Below are positions 36,304 to 45,497 of a stretch of DNA of 64,000 nt, one piece after another. The translations under genes and the position numbers were made by a program. Source of the stretch: Streptomyces sp. CC0208. Its GTDB lineage: Bacteria > Actinomycetota > Actinomycetes > Streptomycetales > Streptomycetaceae. The notes beneath the pieces are model-generated. The model was not told the DNA's origin, made no database searches, and saw only the letters and a program-made list of their open reading frames with translations. Within the stretch, counting starts at the first letter, position 1. Each line of letters starts with the position of its first letter. The DNA is taken from NCBI RefSeq assembly GCF_003443735.1, contig NZ_CP031969.1:372001-436000 (forward strand), written 5' to 3'.

Positions 36304-36310
36304 ACGGCCG

Positions 36311-39300
36311 TCAGCCGCACGTCAGAGTCGGCACCGCCCAGTCGCCGTGGTCGTTGCCGTTGCCGTCACCGGCGTCGCCGACTTTGAGGTCGACCACCTG
36401 GGCGCCGCTGACGTCGACGTCGACGGGCACGGCGGCCTGGCTGCCGCGCAGCGTCGGCGTGGTCACCAGGGTCCTGCCGTCGGCGATCACGGAAAACGTC
36501 ACCGTGCCCGCACCGCCCGTCTCGTCGTCGACACCTACCTCCGCGGTCAGGCGAGAGCACTGTCCTCCGAGGTAGAGCTGGACGTCACTGAGCGCGTTGG
36601 TGCCGAGGCCCTTGGCGTAGCCCACACCGCCGACGGTGATCGCCCGGCCGTCCCCGGCCGTCTGCTCGCCGACGCTGCTGTCGCGCTCCACCGGGCCCCA
36701 CCCGTTGGTGGAGGACAGGAACGGCAGGTCGCTCACCGCGCTCTTCCCGGCCGGTGGAGCCGCCGGTATCCCGCCGACGATGCGCTCGTCGGTGCCCGTG
36801 GCCTGCCGTCCGTTCTGTACGTAGTGCACCGTGGTGGTGAGTGCCGAGGCGGACGGCAGGTCCCCCGCCGGTGGCTGGACCTTCCAGGTGAAGGCGGCCG
36901 TACCGCCGGGCTTCAGGCTCTTGCGGGACAGCGGGCTCGTGGCGTCCACGCTCCAGCCGTCGGGGGCGGAGAGCGAGGCCGTCAGCCGGGACGCGGACGT
37001 CTCCCCCTTCGGCACCCGCACGGTCGTCCGGGCCGTGAAGGCCTCCCCCGGCTGAGCCGTGTCCGGCACCTCCAGGGCGACATCCGCTCCCGGACGCCTG
37101 GGCATCGCGTACTTGCGGGAGTCGTAGCGGGGGCTGTCGTTCTGCGCGACGCGCAGGGAGGAGGCGTAGCTGCCGTAGTCGGTGAGGGAGACCTTGCCGA
37201 GGCCGCCGGAGCTGCCGTCCAGGTTCCACACGGCGATGGCGATGCTGTTGCGGCCGTTCGGGTTCAGGATTCCGTTCGGGACGGGGAACGTGTGCTGCGG
37301 ACCGAGGTAGTTGACGTAGTTGCCGACCTGCCAGCCGTTCACGAAGAGCGTTGCCCGGTACTTGCGTGACGGGTCGTCGGTGAACGTCAGGCCCAGTGAG
37401 GTGTCCTGGCCGTGCGGCAGGTCCAGAGTGGCGTCGGTGCGGTACCAGGAGACCCCGGGGCGGGTGTCGGTCGTCGGCAGGGACACCCGGTTCCACTTGG
37501 CGTCCGGGTAGCCCGGCAGGGACCAGCCCGCCCGCTCGCCGTACAGGCCGCCGGTCGAGAGCGGGCCGCGCACCGGGTCCTGGAGGTCCTCGCCACCGCG
37601 TACGCCCTGGAGGCGCCAGGTGACGGACGTCAGCGGGGCTCCGACGAGGGAGGCGCTGGTCAGGCCGCGGGCGGTCTTGTTGCCGTTCGTGGAGTTGTAG
37701 TCCTCCTCGTGTCCCATGTTCACGGTGAGCACGGAGATGACGTTGTCACCCTGGGACTTGACCGACCCGGCCGGGAAGGTGAGGTCGGCGCCGCCGGTGG
37801 TGGAGCTGCCGAGGAAGGTGCCGTTGAGCCAGGCGGAGAAGGCCTGGGCGCCGCCGCCGGAGTCCGAGACCAGGTGGATGCCGGTCTCCTTTCCGGTGGC
37901 GCGGAAGCGGCCGCGGTACCAGGTGTTGCCGGTGTGGAAGCCGTAGTCGTCCGCGTAGAGCACGGGCAGCTTGGTGATGCCGGACACGCTGTTGGTCGTG
38001 TTCTTGTCGGCCACCTGCCAGCCGGTGTCGTCGAAGCCGGGGGCCGCTTCGGGGGATTCATCGGCGTGCTTCCAGCTCGTCAGGGCCGGAAGGTGTACCG
38101 CAGCGGCCGCCGGGATCGTGCCGGTGCGGCTTCCCGTGGCGGTGGCCCGGGTCTTCACCGGCCTGCCGTTCCAGGTGACGTGGTCGGCGGAGGCGAACAC
38201 CTCGATGTTCTTGTCGTCGGCGTTGTCGCCGGTGAGCGCCACGGTACGGCCGTCGTCCCGGCTGGTGGCCGTCCGCAGCAGGTGTGTGCCGCGTACCAGC
38301 ACCGGGCCGGTCGCGGTGTCCTGACGCCAGAAGGTCTTCGCCGTGGCCTTGTCGCCGACGAGCAGCAGGAGCGGGCGATGTCCGCCGCCGCTGACGCTGA
38401 TCCGGAGGAGGCCCTTGTGGGTGTAGTTCAGCCGCAGGTCACCGGTGGCCGGGTCCCAGGTGGTCGTGGCGGTGCCCCCGCTGGTGGTCACCGTGGGCTT
38501 CGAGGAGTAGCGCAGGACGGTTTCGCCGTCGCTGTCCTGGTCGCCGTAGAGCACGGCGACGTCCCGGTCACCGATGGTCGCGCCGGTCATGATCTCGGAG
38601 GTCGAGTACTGCAACTGCGCTTCCCCGAGGCGGTAGTTCGCCACGATCACATGGGAGTCGCGGCCGTCGAGCGTGATCGCGGTGCCCGGTTGCTGGGGCA
38701 CGACCGGGTAGGTCGGCTCCGTGGCGGCGGTACCGGTCGGCACGTCGATGGCGTCGACGGCCACGTAGTTGTCGGTGGACCCCGAGCTGTGGTTGCCGGC
38801 GACGACGATCTTCAGCGTGTGTGCCCCGGGAGCCAGACCGGTCTTCTGGAAGACCACCGCCTGGCTCTCGCCGCCGGAGTCGTCGACGGTCGCCACCTTG
38901 GTGCCGTCGAGGTAGACGTCGGCGTTGCCGTGGTTGTTCGTCTTCGAGCCGATCCAGCGGATCGCGGTGCCGTCGAAGGGGACGGTGAGCGAGTCACCGG
39001 CCTTGTTGGAGAACGACTCGGTGTGCTTGTAGTCACCGCCGGTGTAGCTCGTGTCGTGCACGTGCGACCACGAACCGGCGTACTGGAGCGCGGAGTCGGG
39101 ATCGTCCCAGGTGTAGGTGGTGTCTCCGGCCGGCTGCGCGTTGAAGTCCAGGGAGATGTGGGCCTTGTCGACTGCCGTGGACGTGGAGTTCCCATGCCGC
39201 AGCACGTGGAACTGCGTCCTGGTGTCGGGGTTCATCCGGGCGGTGTCGACGACCGCGGAGTCGTCCGGTGGCGTGGTCCTGATCGCGTCGGTCTTGGTCA

Positions 39301-40486
39301 GCGGAGCCACCGACTGGGTGAAGTACCCGATCAGCTTGTCCTCGTCGTACTTCGGATCGAGCTCTCGGGTCTCCCGGATCGCGGCTCCGTAGTCGTACGA
39401 CGTGTAGTTCTGGGGCATGCTCAGCCAGCCCCAGTTGGTGCCGCCGTACGTCATGTAGAAGCTCTGCGCGGTCGCGCCGACCGCGATGTTCTGCTTGTAG
39501 AACACGTTGGCGAACTGGTCGTTGATCAGCTCGGCGCACTTGTCGTAGCCCGGGCCGCCCCAGGGGTCGAAGGCGCCGCCCTGGAACTCCGGGGAGTACA
39601 GCGGCTTGCCTGCCGGGTGGTCGTAGCTGATGTCGGGGACGCCGTTCCACTTCGAGGGGTTCGAGCAGTCGAAGCCCTGCGGGTAGGAGTCCGGGCCGTC
39701 CACGTCCAGAGCCCCGGCACCGGAGTTGAAGGTGCCGTTGTTGTTGCCGGTGAGCGGCACGGTGATGCCGTCGGCGCGGGCCTTGTCCTCCAGGTGCTGC
39801 ATGTAGGAGCGGGCGGCCGCGGAGCCGTTGTAGTACTCGTTCTCGACCTGGTAGGCGATGACCGACCCGGTGCCGTTGGTCAGTTGGTGCCGGGCGATGA
39901 TCCGGTCGATCTGGGTCAGCCACTCGTCGGCGTACTTGAGGAACCGCGGGTCGTCACTGCGGTTGTTCTCGGCCTTGGTGGTCAGCCAGCCGGGCAGACC
40001 GCCGCTGTCGACCTCCGCGTTGATGTACGGCGCGGGGCGCGCGATGACGTAGAGGCCGGCTTCCTCGGCCATGTCGAGGACCTTGTCGGCGTCGCGCACA
40101 CCGGTGAAGTCGTACACACCCGGCTTGGGCGAGTGGTAGCCCCAGTCGAAGTACAGGGAGGTGGAGTTGAAGCCGGCCGCCTTCATCTTCTGGAAGATGT
40201 CCCGCCACAGGTCCGGGCTCGGGAGCCGGAAGTAGTGGAACTCGCCGGACCAGAGGTAGGTGCGCTTGCCGTCGACGAGGAACGAGTAGCCGTCGAGAGT
40301 CACCGTGTGCGCCTGCGCGTCGGCGGCCGTCGCGGCTGCCGGCGGCGGCCCGCTCGCGTCTCGCGCCGTGGCGGGCGCGGTCATGCCGACGGCCAGGGCG
40401 ATGGTCGCGGCCGTCGCGAGGGCCGCCTTCCACCATCCACGGCGAGCGGGTCTCGCGGTCTGTACATCGGTCCGACTGCCTCGCAC
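36311..40486 (-). CDS. Large secreted GH35 beta-galactosidase, multidomain
   Basis: 1391 residues from a GTG at 40486 behind AGGGAGG. A signal peptide covers about residues 1-42 (ends ATA). The GH35 barrel (about 58-390) includes FLVDGKRTYLWSGEFHYFRLP; YQVENEYY gives the acid/base Glu217, and YSPEFQGGAFDPWGG the nucleophile Glu300. Residues about 440-600 contain a CBM35-like insert (SLTVPFDGTAIRWIG, YLDGTKVATVDDSG). BetaGal domain 2/3-like and two jelly-roll domains follow (WYRGRF, SWYRTDATLDLPHG). A NEW3 domain lies at about 1140-1220 and an NPCBM domain at the C-terminus (GVGYAKGLGTNALSDVQLYLGG). It removes terminal beta-galactose from plant glycans outside the cell. The downstream-facing ROK gene and permease are its likely partners. 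Confidence 0.9.
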   Translation of the reverse strand: MRGSRTDVQTARPARRGWWKAALATAATIALAVGMTAPATARDASGPPPAAATAADAQAHTVTLDGYSFLVDGKRTYLWSGEFHYFRLPSPDLWRDIFQKMKAAGFNSTSLYFDWGYHSPKPGVYDFTGVRDADKVLDMAEEAGLYVIARPAPYINAEVDSGGLPGWLTTKAENNRSDDPRFLKYADEWLTQIDRIIARHQLTNGTGSVIAYQVENEYYNGSAAARSYMQHLEDKARADGITVPLTGNNNGTFNSGAGALDVDGPDSYPQGFDCSNPSKWNGVPDISYDHPAGKPLYSPEFQGGAFDPWGGPGYDKCAELINDQFANVFYKQNIAVGATAQSFYMTYGGTNWGWLSMPQNYTSYDYGAAIRETRELDPKYDEDKLIGYFTQSVAPLTKTDAIRTTPPDDSAVVDTARMNPDTRTQFHVLRHGNSTSTAVDKAHISLDFNAQPAGDTTYTWDDPDSALQYAGSWSHVHDTSYTGGDYKHTESFSNKAGDSLTVPFDGTAIRWIGSKTNNHGNADVYLDGTKVATVDDSGGESQAVVFQKTGLAPGAHTLKIVVAGNHSSGSTDNYVAVDAIDVPTGTAATEPTYPVVPQQPGTAITLDGRDSHVIVANYRLGEAQLQYSTSEIMTGATIGDRDVAVLYGDQDSDGETVLRYSSKPTVTTSGGTATTTWDPATGDLRLNYTHKGLLRISVSGGGHRPLLLLVGDKATAKTFWRQDTATGPVLVRGTHLLRTATSRDDGRTVALTGDNADDKNIEVFASADHVTWNGRPVKTRATATGSRTGTIPAAAAVHLPALTSWKHADESPEAAPGFDDTGWQVADKNTTNSVSGITKLPVLYADDYGFHTGNTWYRGRFRATGKETGIHLVSDSGGGAQAFSAWLNGTFLGSSTTGGADLTFPAGSVKSQGDNVISVLTVNMGHEEDYNSTNGNKTARGLTSASLVGAPLTSVTWRLQGVRGGEDLQDPVRGPLSTGGLYGERAGWSLPGYPDAKWNRVSLPTTDTRPGVSWYRTDATLDLPHGQDTSLGLTFTDDPSRKYRATLFVNGWQVGNYVNYLGPQHTFPVPNGILNPNGRNSIAIAVWNLDGSSGGLGKVSLTDYGSYASSLRVAQNDSPRYDSRKYAMPRRPGADVALEVPDTAQPGEAFTARTTVRVPKGETSASRLTASLSAPDGWSVDATSPLSRKSLKPGGTAAFTWKVQPPAGDLPSASALTTTVHYVQNGRQATGTDERIVGGIPAAPPAGKSAVSDLPFLSSTNGWGPVERDSSVGEQTAGDGRAITVGGVGYAKGLGTNALSDVQLYLGGQCSRLTAEVGVDDETGGAGTVTFSVIADGRTLVTTPTLRGSQAAVPVDVDVSGAQVVDLKVGDAGDGNGNDHGDWAVPTLTCG

Positions 40487-40696
40487 TGCGGCCTCCCTCG
40501 GGCCTGAGCGATCAGCATCAAACAGACTCAGGCAAAGTCGAACAGTAGGGGGGTCGTTGGCTCAGCACAATGGGGCGGCAGAAGTCGGATGAGGCGGCGG
40601 GGGCGGATGAACGCCGGGGCTGTGCGAGGGAGTTGACTGACGGCCGACGAAGACCTCGCAGGCGTACTCGATCACCATGGCCCGCGCCCGGACCGC

Positions 40697-41899
40697 TCAG
40701 GACACGGCCGACCGTCGCTCGAACACCACCTCACGGGCGGTCCCGAGCGCCGTCGCCACCGCGCCGAGGAGGACCGCGTCCTCGCCCAGCCGACTGGGGG
40801 CGAGCTTCGGACGCAGCGGGGTCAGGGCCCTGAGGTTGTCCCGCACCGGCTTCAGAAGAAGGTCCACACTGTGCCCGACTCCCCCGCCGAGGACCACGAG
40901 ATCCGGGTCGAGCACGGCCGCCGCCACGGCCACCGTGTGGGCGATGCGCTCGCCCTCCAGCCGGACCGCCCGGACCGCGGCGTCGTCCCCCTGCCGGGCC
41001 GCGTCGAAGACGGCCTTGGCGGTGAGCTGTCCCCGCATGCCGAACCGGCGCGCCGCCTCCACCACCGCCACGCCCGACACCGCGTCCTCCAGCCGCTCCG
41101 GCTTCTGCTGCCCCGGCCACGGCAGGAACCCGATCTCCCCGGCGAGACCGTGCGCACCCGTGAACAAGCGCCCGTCACTCACCACGCCCATGCCCAGACC
41201 GGTGCCGATGAGGATGTACGCGAACAGCCGGCTGCCCGCCCCGACGCCGTACGTGTACTCGCCGAGAGCGGCGAGATTGGCGTCGTTGTGCACCTCCAGC
41301 GGGACACCCAGCTCCTCGCGCATCCGGTCGAAGAGCCCGGCACGCCCCCAGCCCGGCAGATGCATCGCGTACCGCACCCGGCGGTGCTCCTCGTCGTACA
41401 CACCGGGCGTGCCCACCACCGCGTGCACCACCTCCTCCGGCGCCATGCCCGAATCGGCGACCACCCGCCGGGCCGTCGCAACCACCAGGTCGGCCATCGC
41501 CGCCGAGCTGCGGGCCTGGTTGCGTACGTCGGAGCGGGCGACGACGGTGCCGTCCAGGTCGGCCACGGCGACCCGCAGCCAGCTGCGGCCGACGTCGACG
41601 CCGAGGACGTGACCAGCCGCCGGATCGGGCGCGTACAGCACCGCCGTACGACCGCGCTCGGGTACATGGGTGCCCACCTCGCGGACCAGTCCCGCCGACT
41701 CCAGGGCGGCGAGGGCACTGGAGACGGTCGGCTTGGACAGGCCCGTCCCACGGGCGAGCTGCGCCCGGGACGCGGGGCCCTCCGCGCGCAGCCGCTCCAG
41801 CAGCAAGCGCTCGTTGGTGCTGCGCAGCCGCTGCCGGTTCCAGGGCTGCTCCTGCTGCTCCACGACGTCACCGGCGGCCATCACACCATTCTCACGCAC
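40697..41899 (-). CDS. ROK family transcriptional regulator
   Basis: 400 residues from a GTG at 41899 behind AGGGGG. The N-terminal winged helix is ERLLLERLRAEGPASRAQLARGTGLSKPTVSSALAALESAGLV. The ROK body begins VLGVDVGRSWLRVAVADLDG and includes VHNDANLAALGEY (the catalytic-type Asp) and IGTGLGMGVVSDGRLFTGAHGLAGEIG. The zinc-binding CxCGxxGC loop of ROK kinases and NagC-type regulators is absent: after GEIGFLPWPGQQ there is no cysteine. Such proteins sense sugars or sugar phosphates. It is divergent from the APC permease and upstream of the GH35 gene on the same strand, so it may control both. Confidence 0.87.
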   Translation of the reverse strand: MRENGVMAAGDVVEQQEQPWNRQRLRSTNERLLLERLRAEGPASRAQLARGTGLSKPTVSSALAALESAGLVREVGTHVPERGRTAVLYAPDPAAGHVLGVDVGRSWLRVAVADLDGTVVARSDVRNQARSSAAMADLVVATARRVVADSGMAPEEVVHAVVGTPGVYDEEHRRVRYAMHLPGWGRAGLFDRMREELGVPLEVHNDANLAALGEYTYGVGAGSRLFAYILIGTGLGMGVVSDGRLFTGAHGLAGEIGFLPWPGQQKPERLEDAVSGVAVVEAARRFGMRGQLTAKAVFDAARQGDDAAVRAVRLEGERIAHTVAVAAAVLDPDLVVLGGGVGHSVDLLLKPVRDNLRALTPLRPKLAPSRLGEDAVLLGAVATALGTAREVVFERRSAVS

Positions 41900-41922
41900 G
41901 GCGGGCCCCCTCTTGACGCATC

Positions 41923-41942
41923 AAGTAAGCCTCCTTAACTTT
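41923..41942. promoter_or_regulatory. Candidate ROK operator between the ROK and APC genes
   Basis: AAGTAAG-CCTC-CTTAACTTT is an imperfect inverted repeat 24-43 bp before the ROK start and about 77 bp before the permease start. It is an AT-rich island in GC-rich DNA. Confidence 0.45.
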
Positions 41943-42018
41943 ATCGGCCAACAGACACCGGATACCGGCCCGCACGCCGCGTCTCACTCCCTCGCGCCTC
42001 ACCACTCCAGGAGCCCTC

Positions 42019-43473
42019 ATGTCCGGTAGCCCGCCGCCCAGCGGTGGTTTCGTCCGCCGCGTCGGCCTCTTCCAGGCCACGGCCATCAACATGAGCCAGA
42101 TGTGCGGCATCGGCCCGTTCGTCACGATCCCGCTGATGGTCGCCGCGTTCGGCGGACCGCAGGCGGTGGTCGGATTCGTCGCGGGCGCGATCCTCGCGCT
42201 GGCCGACGGGCTGGTGTGGGCCGAACTGGGTGCGGCGATGCCCGGCTCCGGCGGCAGTTACGTCTATCTGCGCCAGGCCTTCCAGTACCGCACCGGCCGC
42301 CTGATGCCGTTCCTGTTCGTCTGGACGGCGATGCTCTTCATCCCGCTGATCATGTCGACCGGCGTGGTCGGCTTCGTCCAGTACCTGGGCTATCTCGCCC
42401 CGGACCTGGGGCAGACCTCGGGCGACCTGGTCGGCCTGGGGGTCATCGCCCTGGTCGTGATCCTGCTGTGGCGGGGCATCGAGCACATCGCGCGCATCAC
42501 CGCCGTGATGTGGGCCGTCATGATCACCTCGGTGCTGCTGGTCATCCTGGCCGCGGCGACCGACTTCAGCGCCCATCTCGCCTTCACCTACCCGGCGCAC
42601 GCCTTCGACCTGGGCAGCAACACCTTCTGGATCGGCTTCGCGGGCGGCCTGACCATCGGCATCTACGACTACCTCGGCTACAACACCACGGCGTACATGG
42701 GCGCCGAGATCAAGGACCCCGGCCGCACTCTGCCCCGCTCGATCATCTTCTCCATCCTCGGCATCATGACGATCTACCTGCTGTTGCAGATCGGGACGCT
42801 GGGCGTGATCGACTGGCACCGGATGACGGACGCCAAGGACATCGCCTCCACCTCGGTGGCCTCGGCGGTGCTGGAGGAGACGTGGGGCAAGGGTGCCGCC
42901 GACACCGTCACCGTCCTCATCCTGATCACGGCCTTCGCGTCGGTCTTCACCGGCCTGCTCGGCGGCTCCCGCGTGCCCTACGACGCGGCGCGCGACCGGG
43001 TCTTCTTCCGCCCCTACGCCCGGCTGCACCCCAAGCACCGCTTCCCGACCCTCGGCCTCGCGACGATGGGCGTGATCACCGCGATCGGCTTCCTGATCGG
43101 CCGCCACACCGACCTGGCGACCCTGATCCAGCTCCTCACGACCGTGATGGTCATCGTCCAGGCGCTGGCCCAGATCGTGGCGCTGAGCGTGCTGCGCAAG
43201 CGCCGGCCGACGCTGCGGCGGCCGTACCGGATGTGGCTCTACCCCGTGCCGAGCGTCATCGCCTTCGTCGGCTGGTGCGTGATCTACGGCTACGCGGACA
43301 AGAACTCGCCGGGCCGCCACCCCATCGAGTGGTCGCTGGCGTGGCTGGCCCTCGGCTGCGTGGCGTACGTCCTGTGGGCACGCTTCGAGAAGGTGTGGCC
43401 GTGCGGCCCGAAGGAGATCACGGAGGACTATCCGACGCAGGAGACGACACCGGCGGAGCCGGCGGGCAGGTGA
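42019..43473 (+). CDS. APC family permease
   Basis: 484 residues with ATG at 42019 behind AGGAGCC. About twelve membrane helices are visible. ATAINMSQMCGIGPFVTIPLMV is the first helix with the substrate-binding G-x-G break, and ALADGLVWAELGAAMPGSGGSYVYLRQAF is the conserved APC helix 2-3 loop. YDYLGYNTTAYMGAEIKDPGRTLPRSI is the helix 6-7 motif. Such permeases carry amino acids or amines. Its position opposite the ROK regulator next to glycosidases is unusual; a hydroxyproline-rich glycoprotein source of amino acids would make sense of it (inference). Confidence 0.87.
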   Translation: MSGSPPPSGGFVRRVGLFQATAINMSQMCGIGPFVTIPLMVAAFGGPQAVVGFVAGAILALADGLVWAELGAAMPGSGGSYVYLRQAFQYRTGRLMPFLFVWTAMLFIPLIMSTGVVGFVQYLGYLAPDLGQTSGDLVGLGVIALVVILLWRGIEHIARITAVMWAVMITSVLLVILAAATDFSAHLAFTYPAHAFDLGSNTFWIGFAGGLTIGIYDYLGYNTTAYMGAEIKDPGRTLPRSIIFSILGIMTIYLLLQIGTLGVIDWHRMTDAKDIASTSVASAVLEETWGKGAADTVTVLILITAFASVFTGLLGGSRVPYDAARDRVFFRPYARLHPKHRFPTLGLATMGVITAIGFLIGRHTDLATLIQLLTTVMVIVQALAQIVALSVLRKRRPTLRRPYRMWLYPVPSVIAFVGWCVIYGYADKNSPGRHPIEWSLAWLALGCVAYVLWARFEKVWPCGPKEITEDYPTQETTPAEPAGR

Positions 43474-43500
43474 ACGCGAGCACACGCCCTTGACCACCAC

Positions 43501-43538
43501 GGCCCCGCGCCGGCCGGATCGTCGGCCTGCGCGGGGCC
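43501..43538. terminator. Bidirectional terminator
   Basis: GGCCCCGCGCCGGCC (43501-43515) pairs with GGCCTGCGCGGGGCC (43524-43538), 14 of 15 positions. It lies between the convergent APC permease and GH39-like genes. Confidence 0.75.
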
Positions 43539-43546
43539 TGCGGGTG

Positions 43547-45316
43547 TCAGCGAGCGGTCAGCCTCCACAGGTGGTCGGCGGTGCCGTTGTCGGTCCACTG
43601 CAGGACCTGCACGCCGGAGGACGTACTCATCTGGTCCACGCCGAGCAGGCGTCCACTGTTGTAGTTGGCGATCTTGTAGTAGCCGCCGGGGGCCGGGATG
43701 ACCTGCCAGAGATGGTCGGCGGTTCCGTTGTCGCCCCAGATCAGGGCGGTGCCGCCGTCCGCGGTGCCCGCGTTGGTGATGCCGAGCAGCAGCCCGCTCT
43801 TCTGGTTGACGATCTTGTAGAGGCCCGAACCTGCGGACACCAGGGTCCAGTTCTGGTCGGTGCCGGTGGTGGACGTGGCCTGGACGACCGAAGTGCCCTG
43901 GGCGGTGCCCGCGTTCAGGGTGTCCAGCGCGAGTCCGCTGTTCTTGTTGGTGATCTGGTACCGCCCGGCCAGCGAGGTGTTGGTGCCACTCGGGGTGATC
44001 ACCAGGTGGTAGCCGTCGGTGGCGTTCATCGTGACCGGCACGGTGACGGAGCCGTTGCTGACGCTGTAGTCGGCGTCGGAGATGGTGATCGGGCCGGAGG
44101 AGGCGGTGGTGCGGCCGGTGTCGGGGCTGTACTCCAGCTTCACGTGGACGGTGCTGCCGAAGGCGGACAGGGAGTTCAGGCCGTTGACCGTCACGGCACA
44201 GGAGCCGGCGCATCCACCGGCGAGGACGCTGATCTGGTTGCCCGCGCCGTTGCGCGAGGCGAGGCCGTCGATTCCGGTCTGGGCGGGGGGCGTGGTGGTC
44301 AGCATGGTGCCGGACATGTCGCCGTACCACTTGTACGTCCAGTACGAGCCGTTGGGCGAGCCGCCGGTGTCGGTCAGGGTGTCGCCGAGGGTGCCGTAGT
44401 GGTTCCAGAAGGCGAGCTCCGCGTCCCGGACGCCGGTCCGCTCGAACTTGGCGGCGTAGCCGATGAGGGCACCGGAGTTGCCCATCTCCGAGGGTGTGCC
44501 GTACTCCTCGATGTCGATCGGCCGCGGGCTGATGCCGAGGCTCGACTCCAGCGCGCGGTACGCGGAGACGTGCGCGGCGATGTCCTGGCTGCCCTGGAGC
44601 TCGTGCCAGGCGATGACGTCCGGCACCGTGCCGGAGGCCTTCGCGTCGGTGAGGAAGGAGCTCATCCAGGACTGGTTCCACGCCGAATAGCTCGGGCCCT
44701 GGATCGGCGTCGTGGCGTCCTTGGCGCGGACCTCCTTGAACGTGCGCGCCCAACCGGCGTTGAAAGCACCGGCGTTGGCGGTGTCCCAGGTCCAGTCGGG
44801 TTCGTTCCACAGCGCGTAGGCGCTGATGTTGGTGGCGCCCGAGGCCTGCACGGAGGCCACCTGCTTGTCGACGGCTGACAGCCAGTCGCTCCAGCTCACC
44901 CACTTGTACGGGAAGTTCGGGTACCAGTCCGGCATCCGTACGACGACCTTGGCGCCCGCGCGGGCCGCCTTCGCCGCCACCACGAGGGAGTCGCCCGCGG
45001 GAGCGGGCTCACCGTTGGGCAGCTGGCTGCCGCCGGGTGCCATCTGGATGAAGGTGTTCGGCTTCAGCGCGGTGACCAGGCTGTCGGCCGGTGTGTTGTT
45101 GTCGGCGAGGCCGTAGAGGCTGCCGGTGCCGACGTGGGTGACGGACCGCAGCGTCTGCGCGGCGTTGACCACCAGGGTGGTGGACGAGGTGGGGACGGCG
45201 TGGGCGGATCCGCCCGCCAGGACGACAGCGGTGGCGGCGAGGGCGGCGGCCATCGTGGCGGCGGTGGTGCGGCCGAGCGGGACTCTGTGATGGTGACGGG
45301 AGCTCAGGTACGACAT
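43547..45316 (-). CDS. Secreted clan-A (GH39-like) glycoside hydrolase with ricin-type lectin tail
   Basis: 589 residues from the ATG at 45316 with AGGAGAG before it. The signal peptide spans about residues 1-40 (ends AHA). The barrel contains GSLYGLADN, RMPDWYPNFPYKWVSW, ALWNEPDW (acid/base Glu172) and PIDIEEYGTPSE (nucleophile Glu271), a clan-A pattern closest to GH39. A beta-sandwich domain follows, then a ricin-type beta-trefoil (about 455-589) with three GTxxxxW/ADHLW repeats. It is the last gene of the minus-strand ABC series. GH39 includes enzymes that release arabinose-containing disaccharides from arabinogalactan proteins, which would fit the GH127 and ABC genes, but the activity is inference. 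Confidence 0.8.
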   Translation of the reverse strand: MSYLSSRHHHRVPLGRTTAATMAAALAATAVVLAGGSAHAVPTSSTTLVVNAAQTLRSVTHVGTGSLYGLADNNTPADSLVTALKPNTFIQMAPGGSQLPNGEPAPAGDSLVVAAKAARAGAKVVVRMPDWYPNFPYKWVSWSDWLSAVDKQVASVQASGATNISAYALWNEPDWTWDTANAGAFNAGWARTFKEVRAKDATTPIQGPSYSAWNQSWMSSFLTDAKASGTVPDVIAWHELQGSQDIAAHVSAYRALESSLGISPRPIDIEEYGTPSEMGNSGALIGYAAKFERTGVRDAELAFWNHYGTLGDTLTDTGGSPNGSYWTYKWYGDMSGTMLTTTPPAQTGIDGLASRNGAGNQISVLAGGCAGSCAVTVNGLNSLSAFGSTVHVKLEYSPDTGRTTASSGPITISDADYSVSNGSVTVPVTMNATDGYHLVITPSGTNTSLAGRYQITNKNSGLALDTLNAGTAQGTSVVQATSTTGTDQNWTLVSAGSGLYKIVNQKSGLLLGITNAGTADGGTALIWGDNGTADHLWQVIPAPGGYYKIANYNSGRLLGVDQMSTSSGVQVLQWTDNGTADHLWRLTAR

Positions 45317-45440
45317 CAGCGGCTCTCCTGAGGACGGACTGGAGGGGGACTTACCGGTGGCGCGGTGCGCCGGGAGGGGGCGGTGCGGGGACCGTCGGAC
45401 GAGGGGCGCGGGGAAGACAACCCCCGTGACGGGTGGCGGA

Positions 45441-45467
45441 GCAGGGCGGGGCTCGGCTCCGCCCTGC
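45441..45467 (-). terminator. Hairpin between the ABC permease and GH39-like genes
   Basis: GCAGGGCGG (45441-45449) and CCGCCCTGC (45459-45467) pair perfectly. It may end or attenuate the ABC transcript before the GH39-like gene. Confidence 0.5.
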
Positions 45468-45497
45468 CGGTGGGCCGGGAGCGGCGGGCAATGCGGT

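Noticed and set aside
37412..40507. A 1031-codon open frame on the plus strand opposite the GH35 gene
   Set aside because: It is the antisense shadow of a high-GC gene: Val/Gly/Arg-rich, with no motifs, while the minus strand shows complete GH35 motifs and a signal peptide.
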